From: Synechococcus sp. UW140
GTDB taxonomy: Bacteria > Cyanobacteriota > Cyanobacteriia > PCC-6307 > Cyanobiaceae
Assembly (NCBI RefSeq): GCF_900474295.1
Contig: NZ_UCOB01000012.1
Span: 62,001-126,000, forward strand
DNA: 64,000 bases
Direction of reading: 5' to 3'
Below the pieces are notes generated by a model. The model made no database searches. It saw only the letters and a list, made by a program, of their open reading frames with translations, and had not been told where the DNA came from. Of the stretch, positions 47,609 to 56,438 are shown in pieces (position 1 is the first letter of the stretch; each line of letters opens with the position of its first letter). The position numbers and the translations under genes were made by a program.

Positions 47609-48980
47609 CAAAGGTCCACCTGTATTGATCAAAGTCTTCTCTGAGTTCCTGGCTGCCAGCAAAGCTGAAGCCCCAAGTCAGGCGTATTGGAATGCCCCCT
47701 GTGAGATTGAGAGACGCAGATAATGTGGTTGCTGTGCCGTTGTATTCGGTGAAAATACCAAAATATTCATTGAAAACTAAGGCTGCAGTTCCGATCGGCC
47801 CCCAGCAAAGATCGGTGTCTCGTTGGAAGTTGGGTTCAGGTCTGTTTTGGACGTTGTTGATGCAAGCGAAGCGCAGGGGATTGTCGTATTGAAAAGCTCC
47901 TGTGCCTAGGCCTCCATTCGCAATCACCAGTGGATAGTCCTTGCCTTGGTTGCCGAGCCACCAGCCTTTGGTGGCCATGAGATAGATGTTTCGGCCGGTG
48001 TCAGTGTTGTCATCCCATTGAATCAGCTGTTCGGCGCCGAAGGCGATGCCACCGGTGTCGCCGATCGCGCGAGCAACGCGGAAACCTGTCGAAATACCGT
48101 CTGTGATGCCGGTGCTGCCACCGGCGATGTTGGGATTGCTTTGCAAACTACGAAAGGAGGTGTTGAGCCCCACACTCCAATTTTCGGTTTGTAAGAGGTT
48201 CGCGTGCACGATGCCTTCGCCATCGCCTTGGCCGAAGTCGAAGAAGTTGTCGTCTCCTTTTTGGCGCCGGTTAATCGCTTGCACTGTTGCATCGCCAAAC
48301 CAGCGCCGGCTCCACCTCAATCCGTTGGGGACACGCCAACCAATATCAGGCCCCACCAATCCATCACCAAAGGCAATCGAGCGATTGAGCGCTTGAAGAG
48401 GCGGTGGCGGTGGCGGACCGGGAATCACACGTGGCGGCATGGCCTCTTCCTGGGCGATCACCTCAGCTGGTGGCTCTTCGCTTGAGCTAACAGTGGAATT
48501 GCCTGATGACTGAACGTCTTCGATCCCAGCGAAGGTGTCAGTGTTTTCAGGCGCGAGCGGAGCAATGGTGTTTAGTAGCACTTCCCAGACGATGGCGGTT
48601 GCTGGGCCGTTGTGGGATCCATCAGCCGCGACGGATGGGGTACTGGGCAGTGGCTCCCACACCACTTCGGTTGATCGTGATGGATTGGTAGTCGGGGAAT
48701 CTGAAGCCTCTGGATCGGGTACCACCTCCCACACGATCGGTTGGGGTGCAGCTGGCTGTGCTGTTGCGTTCGATTCAAAAGGACTGGTTGGGACGTTTGT
48801 CGCTCCACCATCGACGGCGGGCACCAGGATCTGCAGCTGATCCGCTTGCTCTTCGGTGACGGGCTCCCAGATCACTTGTGCCTGTGCCTGCCCTTGCAAT
48901 GGCGCTGCAAAGGCAAGGGGAGCCAAGCCGCCTAGCAGCCACAGGCGCTTGGACTGTGAAGGGAGTTCTGACGCAGTCAT
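47589..48980 (-). CDS. outer-membrane beta-barrel protein with WE repeats
   Basis: The 463-residue protein has a signal peptide (basic MTASELPSQSKR, hydrophobic LWLLGGLAPLAFA, cleavage near QGQAQA). A linker follows with four copies of a [IV][IV]WE[PV] motif at residues about 37, 83, 107 and 131, set in Pro/Thr/Ser-rich sequence, then a PGPPPPPPLQ stretch. From about residue 205 the sequence has alternating hydrophobic strands with Gly and aromatic residues and ends FGASIGF, a C-terminal outer-membrane insertion signal. I do not recognise the family. The start (ATG 48980) overlaps galE by 4 bases, so it is made with the polysaccharide export proteins, and the repeats may bind the periplasmic or peptidoglycan side. 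Confidence 0.8.
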   Translation of the reverse strand: MTASELPSQSKRLWLLGGLAPLAFAAPLQGQAQAQVIWEPVTEEQADQLQILVPAVDGGATNVPTSPFESNATAQPAAPQPIVWEVVPDPEASDSPTTNPSRSTEVVWEPLPSTPSVAADGSHNGPATAIVWEVLLNTIAPLAPENTDTFAGIEDVQSSGNSTVSSSEEPPAEVIAQEEAMPPRVIPGPPPPPPLQALNRSIAFGDGLVGPDIGWRVPNGLRWSRRWFGDATVQAINRRQKGDDNFFDFGQGDGEGIVHANLLQTENWSVGLNTSFRSLQSNPNIAGGSTGITDGISTGFRVARAIGDTGGIAFGAEQLIQWDDNTDTGRNIYLMATKGWWLGNQGKDYPLVIANGGLGTGAFQYDNPLRFACINNVQNRPEPNFQRDTDLCWGPIGTAALVFNEYFGIFTEYNGTATTLSASLNLTGGIPIRLTWGFSFAGSQELREDFDQYRWTFGASIGF

Positions 48981-50017
48981 GGCGCCTCCCGGTAGCCCTG
49001 GGGATTGGCGGATTGCCAGGCCCAGCCGTCGCGGCACATGTCGGCGAGGGAGCGTTTGGCACTCCAACCAAGAACGTTGGCCGCTTGCTTTGGGCAGGCT
49101 TCCAGTTTGGGCACATCGCCGGGGCGGCGCTCCACCACTTCGTAGGGGATGGTGATGCCTGTGGCGGCTTCAAAGCCATGCACCACATCCAGCACGCTGA
49201 GGCCTTGGCCGGTGCCGAGGTTTAGCGTCAGGCTGAGGGGGGCGTCTGACTGCAGCAGGTGATCGACGGCAGCGGCGTGAGCTTCCGCCAGATCCATCAC
49301 GTGCAGGTAATCGCGGATGCCAGTGCCATCGGGGGTGGGGTAGTCGTCGCCAAAGACCCTCAGCTTCTCCAGCCGGCCTGCAGCGATCTGGGTGATGAAG
49401 GGGAAAAGGTTGTTGGGGATGCCGAGGGGGTCTTCGCCGATGCGTCCGGAGGGATGGGCGCCTACGGGATTGAAGTAGCGCAGGGATGCCACACGCCAGT
49501 CGCCTGTGCTTGCAAGGGCCGACAGCATTTGCTCCACCGCCAGCTTGGTTTGGGCGTAGGGGTGAATCGGATCGGTGGGGGTGGTTTCAGTGAGAGGAAA
49601 ACTGTCGGGTTCGCCGTAGACGGTGCTGGTGCTGCTGAACACCAACGACCGGCAACCGTGGGTCTCCATGGCGGAGAGCAAAGCGCGTGTGCCGCTTACA
49701 TTCACGTCCCAGTAGTGCAGCGGATCGACGACCGATTCGACCACGGCCTTGAGGCCCGCGAAGTGAATCACCGCCTCGATCGGTGCGCCGGCGCTTGCCG
49801 CATTGGCAAACAGTTGCTCTAGCACAGCCGCATCGCGCACATCGCCTTCAATGCCCTGCAGCGAACGCCCGCTCAGCTCCTGCACTCGATCGAGCGCAAC
49901 GGGTGAGCTGTTGGAAAAGTCGTCGAGTACGAGCAGTTCGTGGCCAGCCTCGAGCAGCACCACACAGGTGTGACTGCCGATGAAGCCGGCACCGCCGGTG
50001 ATGAGCAGACGAGCCAT
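48977..50017 (-). CDS. galE: UDP-glucose 4-epimerase
   Basis: The 346-residue protein is an extended SDR with RLLITGGAGFIGSHTCVVLLEAGH at the start, DVRD, VIHFAGLKAV, FSSTSTVYG, HPYAQTKLAVEQML (catalytic Tyr and Lys, YxxxK), SLRYFNPVGAHPSG and RDYLHVMDLAEAH, and a C-terminal RRPGDVP. It interconverts UDP-glucose and UDP-galactose and so supplies UDP-Gal for the polymer. ATG 50017 is taken because upstream residues are shadows of the adjacent gene. It sits 10 bases after the Wzz-like gene and overlaps the outer-membrane barrel gene, so it belongs to the export operon. Confidence 0.95.
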   Translation of the reverse strand: MARLLITGGAGFIGSHTCVVLLEAGHELLVLDDFSNSSPVALDRVQELSGRSLQGIEGDVRDAAVLEQLFANAASAGAPIEAVIHFAGLKAVVESVVDPLHYWDVNVSGTRALLSAMETHGCRSLVFSSTSTVYGEPDSFPLTETTPTDPIHPYAQTKLAVEQMLSALASTGDWRVASLRYFNPVGAHPSGRIGEDPLGIPNNLFPFITQIAAGRLEKLRVFGDDYPTPDGTGIRDYLHVMDLAEAHAAAVDHLLQSDAPLSLTLNLGTGQGLSVLDVVHGFEAATGITIPYEVVERRPGDVPKLEACPKQAANVLGWSAKRSLADMCRDGWAWQSANPQGYREAP

Positions 50018-50027
50018 CGCGCGTTCC

Positions 50028-51800
50028 TCAGGCTGCGTCGGGTGCTGCGAGCGCGGTGTCGAGCAACACCCAGCCGGCGACGGGGCTGCCTTGGAGGGCC
50101 AGCTGTTCGCGCAATTGACGCAGCTGTTCGCGCTTGGCGGCACCAGGGGCGGTGATCAGCAGTTGGGTGGAGGCGCTGCGGGTGGCGAGCAGATCACGGC
50201 TGACCACGAGCTCGCGGGCACTGCCCAGGGCGCGACGCAGTTCAGCGGTAAAGCCCTCCAAAGCCGCTGCATCGAGCTCACCTACGGGGATCAGCGCGAC
50301 GGAGCCGTTGCTGCGCAAAGGACCATCAGCCAGCAGTTGGATCGGCGATCTCCAGGCGTCGGTCGTCGGCATCTCGTCTTGGCAGGGCAGCCGCTCCAGC
50401 AGAGGGCCGGGGAGGTCACGGCCGAGTTCATCGCTGCTGAACACGCGGCCGCTGCGGCGATCGCTCACCAGGGCACCGCCGCTGCCGAGCACCAATCCGG
50501 CGAGCAAGCCCAGAGCAAGGGTGCGGCCCTTGCGGGGGCTGACGGGTTTGTCGAGCAATGTGGGGGTGGAGATCAACTCCCAGGGGCTGGTGGCGCGGGC
50601 CTGCTCCAGTTCGAATTGCTTGAGCTGGTTCTGCAGGGTCACCAACGTGGCTTCATCGCGCAGGGCCTTCTGAGTGAGCTCGCGGTGGCGCGCCACCACC
50701 TCTTTGGGGCGGTTGAGGGCCTGGAGGTTGGCCTGGGCCAGATCGAGCTCGCCCTTGAGCAGAGCAATCGTTTGTTGGTTGATGTAGCGCACCAGGGTGT
50801 TGCGCTCCCGTTCCAGCTTCTGCACCAGCGGGTCGTTGTCTTTGAAGCGGGAGCGGAGCTCCGCCAGTCGGGTCTCCACCGACGTGAGTTGGTCGAAGGT
50901 CGACGACTTGTCGGTGAGGGAGGCGAGTTGGGAGGCGAAATAGAGAGAGCCGGCTCCGGCTTTGCTGGCTTCTTCAATTTGGATCTGCAGCGCCTTCACC
51001 TTCTGCTGCGCGCCTGTGCGAGCCGCTTCAACGCTGCCGCCGCTGCCCCCCACCGTGGCACCTTTAGTGGATCCATCTTTGGAGACACCAGCACCAGACA
51101 CATTGCCGGCGAGGGGCAGGCCATCGAGCAAGCCGAGACCGTTGGCGTAGCCGTAGTCCAGGGCGACGCGGGCGCTGGCCTCCGCCTGGGGCTTGATCGT
51201 GTTGATCTGCTCGTTGAGGTAGGCGATCAAATTGCTGAGCTCGCGGGCTCGGCCGCGGTTGGAATAGCCCTGGTAGGCCTGGGAGATCATTTTGGTGATC
51301 GGCAGTACCAGTTGCTCGTTGGTGTCGCGGAATTCCACGTTGAGCACCGAAGTGCCTTTTTCTTCTTCAGCGGTGATCGCTGACTTGGCCCAGTCTTGAA
51401 AGCGCATGCCTTTTGCCGCTTCAGGCGGCTTGCGTGCCTTTACGGCATCGAAGACGGGGCGCAGCACCGAGGGGCTGTTGAGGATCTGCACCTCGGTGGC
51501 GATCGAATCATTGGCACCGCCGCCACCTAAACCCGCAAGGGCCGACAGAGCAGGGTTCTGGCTGAGAAGGGCAGCCGCGCCTGACTGGTTGTTCTGCTGG
51601 TTGAGAACGATTTGGAACTCACCTTGATAGACAGGCTTGGCCGTGAGCAGGTAGAGCCCGGAGAGAACGAGGCCGAGGGCACCACCACCAGCAATCCATT
51701 GCCAGCGGCGCCCCAGGGCACCAGCCACTTGGCGTAGATCGATTTCGTCGTCTCTAGCTGGGGAGGCGGCCAGGGGCTGCTCGGCGGGGGCGGTGGTCAT
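50028..51800 (-). CDS. Wzz/Wzc-like polysaccharide co-polymerase without visible tyrosine-kinase motifs
   Basis: The 590-residue protein has the layout of the chain-length determinant family: helix 1 at about 35-53, a long periplasmic part with coiled-coil character (about 190-390), a Pro-containing segment before helix 2 at about 447-470 and a cytoplasmic tail of about 110 residues. In Wzc-type proteins that tail is a BY-kinase with Walker A, A' and a Tyr cluster; here none is visible, although VALIPVGELD and LLITAPGAAKREQL look like remnants of the fold. It probably regulates length but not through own phosphorylation. GTG 51803 or ATG 51800 are both possible starts; ATG 51800 makes the TGATG junction with wza. 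Confidence 0.86.
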   Translation of the reverse strand: MTTAPAEQPLAASPARDDEIDLRQVAGALGRRWQWIAGGGALGLVLSGLYLLTAKPVYQGEFQIVLNQQNNQSGAAALLSQNPALSALAGLGGGGANDSIATEVQILNSPSVLRPVFDAVKARKPPEAAKGMRFQDWAKSAITAEEEKGTSVLNVEFRDTNEQLVLPITKMISQAYQGYSNRGRARELSNLIAYLNEQINTIKPQAEASARVALDYGYANGLGLLDGLPLAGNVSGAGVSKDGSTKGATVGGSGGSVEAARTGAQQKVKALQIQIEEASKAGAGSLYFASQLASLTDKSSTFDQLTSVETRLAELRSRFKDNDPLVQKLERERNTLVRYINQQTIALLKGELDLAQANLQALNRPKEVVARHRELTQKALRDEATLVTLQNQLKQFELEQARATSPWELISTPTLLDKPVSPRKGRTLALGLLAGLVLGSGGALVSDRRSGRVFSSDELGRDLPGPLLERLPCQDEMPTTDAWRSPIQLLADGPLRSNGSVALIPVGELDAAALEGFTAELRRALGSARELVVSRDLLATRSASTQLLITAPGAAKREQLRQLREQLALQGSPVAGWVLLDTALAAPDAA

Positions 51801-53077
51801 CACTGGAAGTCGCGGAACAGGCTGTACACCGAATAAACGCCAACGGCAGGGCCCGTGAGTTCGTTGAGCACGGTGACGGTGGCGGAGAGGGGCGAATCGT
51901 TGACGCGCACCACATCACCGGCCATCAAAATTGGATTTTTGTAGGACCCGGCAGGGTTAGCACCACCCACGAAGAATTTGCGTTGGTCGGTTGTTCCATC
52001 GCGGTTGAACCGGATGAACTCCACCTGCCCACGGATCAGCTTCTGACCGCCAGCGGACGCGAGGGCTTGATCGAGAGAGGCCCCCTGGGGAAGAACTTTG
52101 GAACCGGGGGCGCGAACTCGACCGGTCACGAACACCTGGACGAAATCAGGGCTGAGATTGGTTTGACCAGCCTTGATGATTTGCTCACGCAATTCCACAG
52201 GAGATCGTGCGACCACCACCGTGTCGCCATCAAAGAGGCGGATGTTTTGCGACTCGTTGCCCTCTGTGATTAAGGTCAGAAAATTGAGCTTTGTGCGCAT
52301 CTTGCCGCCGCCGCTGCTTAGGGGGCGCTTGCGAGTGACCGACACCTCACTGAGCTTGGAGAAGGGGGTGACGCCACCGGCGGTGCGCAGGGCATCGAAG
52401 ACGGTGGGCAGGCGCAGGGCTTCATTCACCTGCACGCCAAGAATGCGCGGCCCAATTTGGTTGGCCGGGTTGCTGGTGATGCCCGCAGTGGTTGCCCGCC
52501 CAGCAACTCCCACTTGCCCTGTGGCGAGATTGGTGGCGCCAGGGTTGGTGGAAGTTGTGGCTTCTTCCAGACCCACGACCCCCTGTTTCCCCGAGAGGTA
52601 GTAATACCCAGGCCGGGCCACTTCACCACCGATGTAGACGCGGATCGGCCGGTAGGCGGCCGGGCTCACGAACACCTGGGGGTCGCGCACGTAGGCGCTG
52701 AATTGCCGGGTGAGGAAGTAACGCAGCTCTTCTACGGTGAGTCCCTCCACGACAAGGGAGCGCAGCCGCGGCAAATAGAGGGTACCGTCGGGGCCGATGG
52801 TAAAAACTCCGGAATATTCCGGAATATCCAGCAGCTCTACCACAACGGCATCGCCTGGACCGAGGATGTAGGCGTCTTGGATCGGGGCGTTGGGGATCGG
52901 TCTTGCCGCTCCTTCAGGTGCCGGAGCGGTGATCGTGACGGTTTCGGTGACCTGAAGCGTTTCCTGTTCTGGCAGCTGAGTTTGCGCGAGCCCTGCTGGC
53001 CAACTTCCCGACAGCGCAATCAGAGCCATGGCTGGGACCCGGGCAGAACGCTGGAGAAATCGACTGCGCTGATTCAT
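51800..53077 (-). CDS. Wza-like polysaccharide export protein
   Basis: The 425-residue protein has a signal peptide (VPAMALIALSGSWPAGLAQ), a Poly_export domain with YILGPGDAVVVELLDIPEYSG and GPDGTLYLPRL, and SLBB domains (VYIGGEVARPGYYYL; VFVTGRVRAPGSKVL). In the Wza family these assemble into the ring that carries polysaccharide through the outer membrane. No lipobox Cys is seen, so it is not a lipoprotein as E. coli Wza is. It is the first gene of a leftward operon (wza, wzz-like, galE, barrel, selD fusion, sulfotransferase), so the promoter should lie in the spacer before 53077. That spacer starts with an rfbB remnant. Confidence 0.9.
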   Translation of the reverse strand: MNQRSRFLQRSARVPAMALIALSGSWPAGLAQTQLPEQETLQVTETVTITAPAPEGAARPIPNAPIQDAYILGPGDAVVVELLDIPEYSGVFTIGPDGTLYLPRLRSLVVEGLTVEELRYFLTRQFSAYVRDPQVFVSPAAYRPIRVYIGGEVARPGYYYLSGKQGVVGLEEATTSTNPGATNLATGQVGVAGRATTAGITSNPANQIGPRILGVQVNEALRLPTVFDALRTAGGVTPFSKLSEVSVTRKRPLSSGGGKMRTKLNFLTLITEGNESQNIRLFDGDTVVVARSPVELREQIIKAGQTNLSPDFVQVFVTGRVRAPGSKVLPQGASLDQALASAGGQKLIRGQVEFIRFNRDGTTDQRKFFVGGANPAGSYKNPILMAGDVVRVNDSPLSATVTVLNELTGPAVGVYSVYSLFRDFQ

Positions 53078-53123
53078 AGGGGCGAGGTTATGGGATCGAT
53101 GCGACAGGCCTTAGCGTGGGTGG

Positions 53124-53440
53124 TCAGGCCCTGGGTTGGCTGCTGCGTTGGACTGCTTGGCACCAGCCAAGGTTGTTGAGAAACCACCGCACAGTGGACT
53201 CCAGACCCTTTTCAAACGTGTGGCAGGGGCGGTCGCCCAACATGGTGATCAGGCGCGCGTGCGGAGCGCCCTGGGGACGCAATTGATCAATCAGGGTGTA
53301 GACCGACTCCATCACTTGGTGGTTCTTGCGTTCCCCGCTGCCTCTCACGCAGTAGCTGGCGCCTCCACGTGATCATCGCCATACAGCGGAATCGGCTCCC
53401 CCACCGCCTGGCTGTCCTCCAACAGCTGAACCACCGCCAG
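53124..53440 (-). pseudogene. remnant of dTDP-glucose 4,6-dehydratase (rfbB-type)
   Basis: Reading leftward, pieces of the C-terminal half of an RfbB-type dehydratase appear in order, with gaps and frame changes: QAVGEPIPLYGD near 53390-53430, then ASYCVRGSGERKN, LIDQLRPQGAPHARLI and GDRPCH, and finally TFEKGLESTVRWFLNN near 53165-53215. In the intact family the RPGH segment is followed by about 20 residues that are missing here. The rest of the gene is not found. It implies that the locus once made dTDP-4-keto-deoxyglucose for rhamnose or related sugars. Confidence 0.8.
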
Positions 53441-53606
53441 CTGCAGTTGCAGGCATCACGACTTCCCGTTAATGAAGCATCGGCGCTGCAGCGGTCCTGG
53501 CTCTGCAGCCATCCAGCACCCTGCGCAGCAAGGCTGAGATCCCACGGGTCACCTCCGTTCAGGCAACGCTGCAGCAGCTTGCTATCGAGGAACCTGCTCT
53601 AACGCT

Positions 53607-53890
53607 GGACTTCTGTCGTCTCAGCCTCTGCAGTGTCGTGTTGCGCCGATGCGGCGTGGCGGTCAGGCCAGTTTGTACCATTTCAAAGCCTTGTTTGCCC
53701 ATCCTGATACGCAGATTGTGGAGCTCAGAGCCTTTGTTGTTGAACTGGCCATTCAGTGGCGCGCGAACCATGGGCTGCGGTCGCCTGATGCTCTGTAGGC
53801 GCCTTGTTGCCTGCAACGGGGGTCTCATGCTTACGGGTGATGCTTGCTTTCAGCGTGTCCAGTCATTGCAAGTTCGCCTGATTGCTTGCG
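53607..53890 (+). pseudogene. remnant of a PIN-domain (VapC-like) toxin gene
   Basis: The C-terminal half of a PIN-domain protein can be read: SSQPLQCRVAPMRRGG, then SLYHFKALFAHP and IQWRANHGLRSPDAL, where a CAG-to-TAG change (about 53796-53798) interrupts, then ACCLQ-like sequence and, after a small frameshift, LTGDACFQRVQSLQV. In intact VapC-like toxins the PDALQ and TGD-F blocks carry acidic active-site residues. The N-terminus and an antitoxin gene are not recognisable. It is a decayed type II toxin gene. Confidence 0.7.
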
Positions 53891-53960
53891 CTTGCTGCAG
53901 TTCCCAGACTTGTGATGGTTGAACTGCGCTAAGGGCTAAGACTTTTCATGTCAAAATTAT

Positions 53961-53976
53961 GGCACGATTTCGTGCC
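53961..53976. repeat. perfect 7-bp palindromic arms, GGCACGA-TT-TCGTGCC
   Basis: GGCACGA (53961-53967) and TCGTGCC (53970-53976) are perfect reverse complements two bases apart, in an otherwise gene-free stretch about 330 bases before gmd. It could be a protein-binding operator or a small hairpin for a transcript coming from either side. No further copy was noticed nearby. Confidence 0.5.
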
Positions 53977-54009
53977 TATTTCAATACGTAGTCGTGTCAT
54001 TCTCTCTCT

Positions 54010-54037
54010 GTGGCGCCTTGGGGCGCACTGGTTTTTT
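54010..54037 (+). terminator. probable intrinsic terminator
   Basis: GTG-G-CGCC (54010-54017) pairs with GGCG-CAC (54022-54028) with one bulged G and a TTGG loop, followed after TGG by TTTTTT (54032-54037). It could stop transcripts coming rightward through the PIN remnant, isolating gmd. Confidence 0.6.
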
Positions 54038-54308
54038 CCTTGCGGGTGGCGATGGATCCGATCCATGGCAAACTTCGCCCTTCCTCTGCGGTTGAGGCGG
54101 TTGAGCTCCGCTCCCGTCCACTGTTGTTTCAGCAGTCCTGGTGTGTCCATGTCTGGGTGGCTTCAAGATGAAACGGTTGCCATTTATTGCTGAAAAGTCC
54201 CCTTTGCCAGATGAAGCTTTCGCGTGATGATCTGAAGCTGTTTTGAACCTCCTACAGGCTTAAGCCTGAACCCCTCAATTACATCCACACCAATTCCTCA
54301 TCACCCCC

Positions 54309-55412
54309 ATGCCCACACCCCTGCCCAAAATCGCCCTGATCACCGGCATCACAGGCCAGGACGGCAGTTACCTGGCGGAGCTGCTGCTGGAGAAGGGCTA
54401 TCAGGTGCATGGGATCAAGCGGCGCGCGAGCAGCTTCAACACCAGCCGGATCGATCATCTTTATCAAGACCCCCACGAAAGTGATCCGCGACTGGTGCTC
54501 CACTACGGCGACCTCACCGACAGCACCAACCTGATCCGGATCATCCAGCAGGTGCAGCCCGATGAGATTTACAATCTCGGCGCTCAAAGTCATGTGGCGG
54601 TTAGTTTTGAGAGCCCGGAATACACCGCCAACAGTGATGCGCTGGGCACGCTGAGAATCCTGGAGGCCGTACGGATTCTGGGACTCACCGAAAAAACGCG
54701 GATCTACCAGGCCAGCACCAGTGAGCTCTACGGCCTGGTGCAGGAGATTCCACAGAAAGAGAGCACGCCTTTCTATCCGCGCAGCCCCTACGGGGTGGCC
54801 AAGCTCTATGCCTACTGGATCACGGTGAACTACCGCGAGAGCTATGGGATGTACGCCTGTAACGGGGTGTTGTTCAACCACGAGAGCCCGCGCCGAGGGG
54901 AAACGTTTGTGACGCGCAAGATCACGCGCGGTCTGGCGCGGGTGGATGCCGGGCTCGACGAGTGCCTTTACATGGGCAATCTCGATTCACTTCGCGACTG
55001 GGGCCATGCCCGGGATTACGTGGAGATGCAGTGGCTGATGCTGCAGCAGGAGCAGCCTGAGGATTTCGTGATTGCCACCGGCCGCCAGGAGAGCGTCCGC
55101 CGCTTCATCGAGCTCACGGCGCAGCAGCTGAGCTGGAATAATGTGTTGTGGGACGGCGAAGGTATTGCTGAAGTGGGCCGCCGTGGTGACACCGGTGCTG
55201 TGGTGGTGCGCATCGATCCGCGTTATTTCCGCCCGGCGGAGGTGGAGACTCTGTTAGGTGACCCGAGTAAAGCTAAGGACAAGTTGGGCTGGACCCCGAC
55301 AACCACCCTTGAAGAACTTGTTGCTGAGATGGTGGCTACCGATGTTGAGGAGGCCAATAAAGAGGCGTTTCTTAAGCGCAAGGGTTTTGCTGTGGTGGGG
55401 GCGCGGGAATGA
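54309..55412 (+). CDS. gmd: GDP-mannose 4,6-dehydratase
   Basis: The 367-residue protein is a clear Gmd: [70 protein letters not shown] and [14 protein letters not shown] with the catalytic Tyr and Lys, and [16 protein letters not shown]. It converts GDP-mannose to GDP-4-keto-6-deoxymannose, the first step toward GDP-L-fucose. The stop overlaps the start of fcl by 4 bases. Its composition is like that of the G+C-rich core, unlike the genes beyond fcl. Confidence 0.98.
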   Translation: MPTPLPKIALITGITGQDGSYLAELLLEKGYQVHGIKRRASSFNTSRIDHLYQDPHESDPRLVLHYGDLTDSTNLIRIIQQVQPDEIYNLGAQSHVAVSFESPEYTANSDALGTLRILEAVRILGLTEKTRIYQASTSELYGLVQEIPQKESTPFYPRSPYGVAKLYAYWITVNYRESYGMYACNGVLFNHESPRRGETFVTRKITRGLARVDAGLDECLYMGNLDSLRDWGHARDYVEMQWLMLQQEQPEDFVIATGRQESVRRFIELTAQQLSWNNVLWDGEGIAEVGRRGDTGAVVVRIDPRYFRPAEVETLLGDPSKAKDKLGWTPTTTLEELVAEMVATDVEEANKEAFLKRKGFAVVGARE

Positions 55413-56377
55413 CGTTGATCAATCCTGATGATTGTTTTGCGATTTTCGGCGCCCGGGGTATGGCCGGCAGCGCCATCAGCCGGGCTTTGGAGCACGCAGG
55501 TTACCGGCAGCAGTTGAGACCTAGCCGACAAGAGCTTGACTTGATCGATCAATTAGCTCTCCAACGCTGGTTCGCTGAGAACCAGCCTACCGTGGTAGTT
55601 CTTGCCGCAGCGAAGGTAGGTGGTATTCACGCTAACAACACATACCCGACCGACTTTCTGCTGGAGAACCTAAAGATCCAAACCAATGTGATCGAAACGG
55701 CCTGGTGTTCGGGGGTGCGGCGTTTTTTGTTTCTTGGTAGTAGTTGTATATATCCCAAATTTGCAGAGCAACCGATCCAAGAAGAAGCCTTGCTTACCGG
55801 GCCATTGGAGCCCACGAACGAGTGTTACGCGATTGCCAAGATCGCCGGCATCAAGCTATGTGAAGCCCTAAGTAAACAGCATGGCTTTGATGCAATCAGC
55901 CTGATGCCTACCAACTTGTATGGTCCGGGCGATAACTACCACCCCGAAAATAGCCATGTACTTCCAGCGCTGATCCGTCGGTTTCATGAGGCGGTGGAAG
56001 CCAAGGTTCCCACGGTAACCTGCTGGGGCACAGGCACTCCGCTTCGGGAGTTTCTGCATGTGGATGATTTGGGGGAAGCATGTGTTTTTGCATTAGAGCA
56101 TTGGGTGCCTGGTCCCAAGGATCCCTCTTTTTTAAACGTCGGTACAGGAATTGATATGACAATTGCGCAGCTTGCTAAAGCTGTTGCTGAGGCTACCGGT
56201 TTCAAAGGGGAAATTAGGTGGGATACATCCAAACCTGATGGCACCCCTAAGAAACAGCTTGACGTGAGTCGGCTGGCCCGATTGGGTTGGCGATCACGGA
56301 TCTCTTTGGCAAATGGCCTTGTCAGTACTGTTGCTGAGTTTCGGAAGCAGTTTATTCAAAAATCGTCGCGTTTATAA
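55409..56377 (+). CDS. fcl: GDP-L-fucose synthase
   Basis: The 322-residue protein has the NADP-binding [38 protein letters not shown], the catalytic [13 protein letters not shown] (YxxxK) and [26 protein letters not shown], all typical of the WcaG/Fcl epimerase-reductase. With Gmd it makes GDP-L-fucose. The codon and base use change along the gene: a sample line in the 5' half (55561-55620) has 36 G+C of 60, a 3' line (56161-56220) has 29 of 60, and the line at the end (56341-56400) has 17 of 60, so the composition boundary passes through this gene's 3' half. Confidence 0.97.
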   Translation: MTLINPDDCFAIFGARGMAGSAISRALEHAGYRQQLRPSRQELDLIDQLALQRWFAENQPTVVVLAAAKVGGIHANNTYPTDFLLENLKIQTNVIETAWCSGVRRFLFLGSSCIYPKFAEQPIQEEALLTGPLEPTNECYAIAKIAGIKLCEALSKQHGFDAISLMPTNLYGPGDNYHPENSHVLPALIRRFHEAVEAKVPTVTCWGTGTPLREFLHVDDLGEACVFALEHWVPGPKDPSFLNVGTGIDMTIAQLAKAVAEATGFKGEIRWDTSKPDGTPKKQLDVSRLARLGWRSRISLANGLVSTVAEFRKQFIQKSSRL

Positions 56378-56438
56378 TTGATTAATTATTTGAGTGATAA
56401 TTTCTGTTGTTTGGGGTCAAATTACTAATAAGATATAT

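Larger units (their letters stand above)
53891..54308. other. gene-free spacer before gmd
   Basis: No convincing gene is seen. The stretch holds the 16-base palindrome at 53961 and the hairpin with T-tract at 54010-54037; from 54038 to 54308 I see nothing beyond an AT-enriched leader. A short open frame over 53948-54193 crosses the hairpin and shows no family feature. The spacer separates the divergent wza operon (leftward) from the gmd operon (rightward). Confidence 0.5.

Noticed and set aside
49980-51383. 467-codon open frame on the + strand opposite the Wzz-like gene
   Set aside because: Antisense shadow with Gln/Ala/Gly-rich low-complexity translation; the opposite strand encodes a well-formed chain-length protein.
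53948-54193. 81-codon open frame before gmd
   Set aside because: It reads through the hairpin and T-tract, has no family similarity that I can see and no convincing ribosome-binding site.
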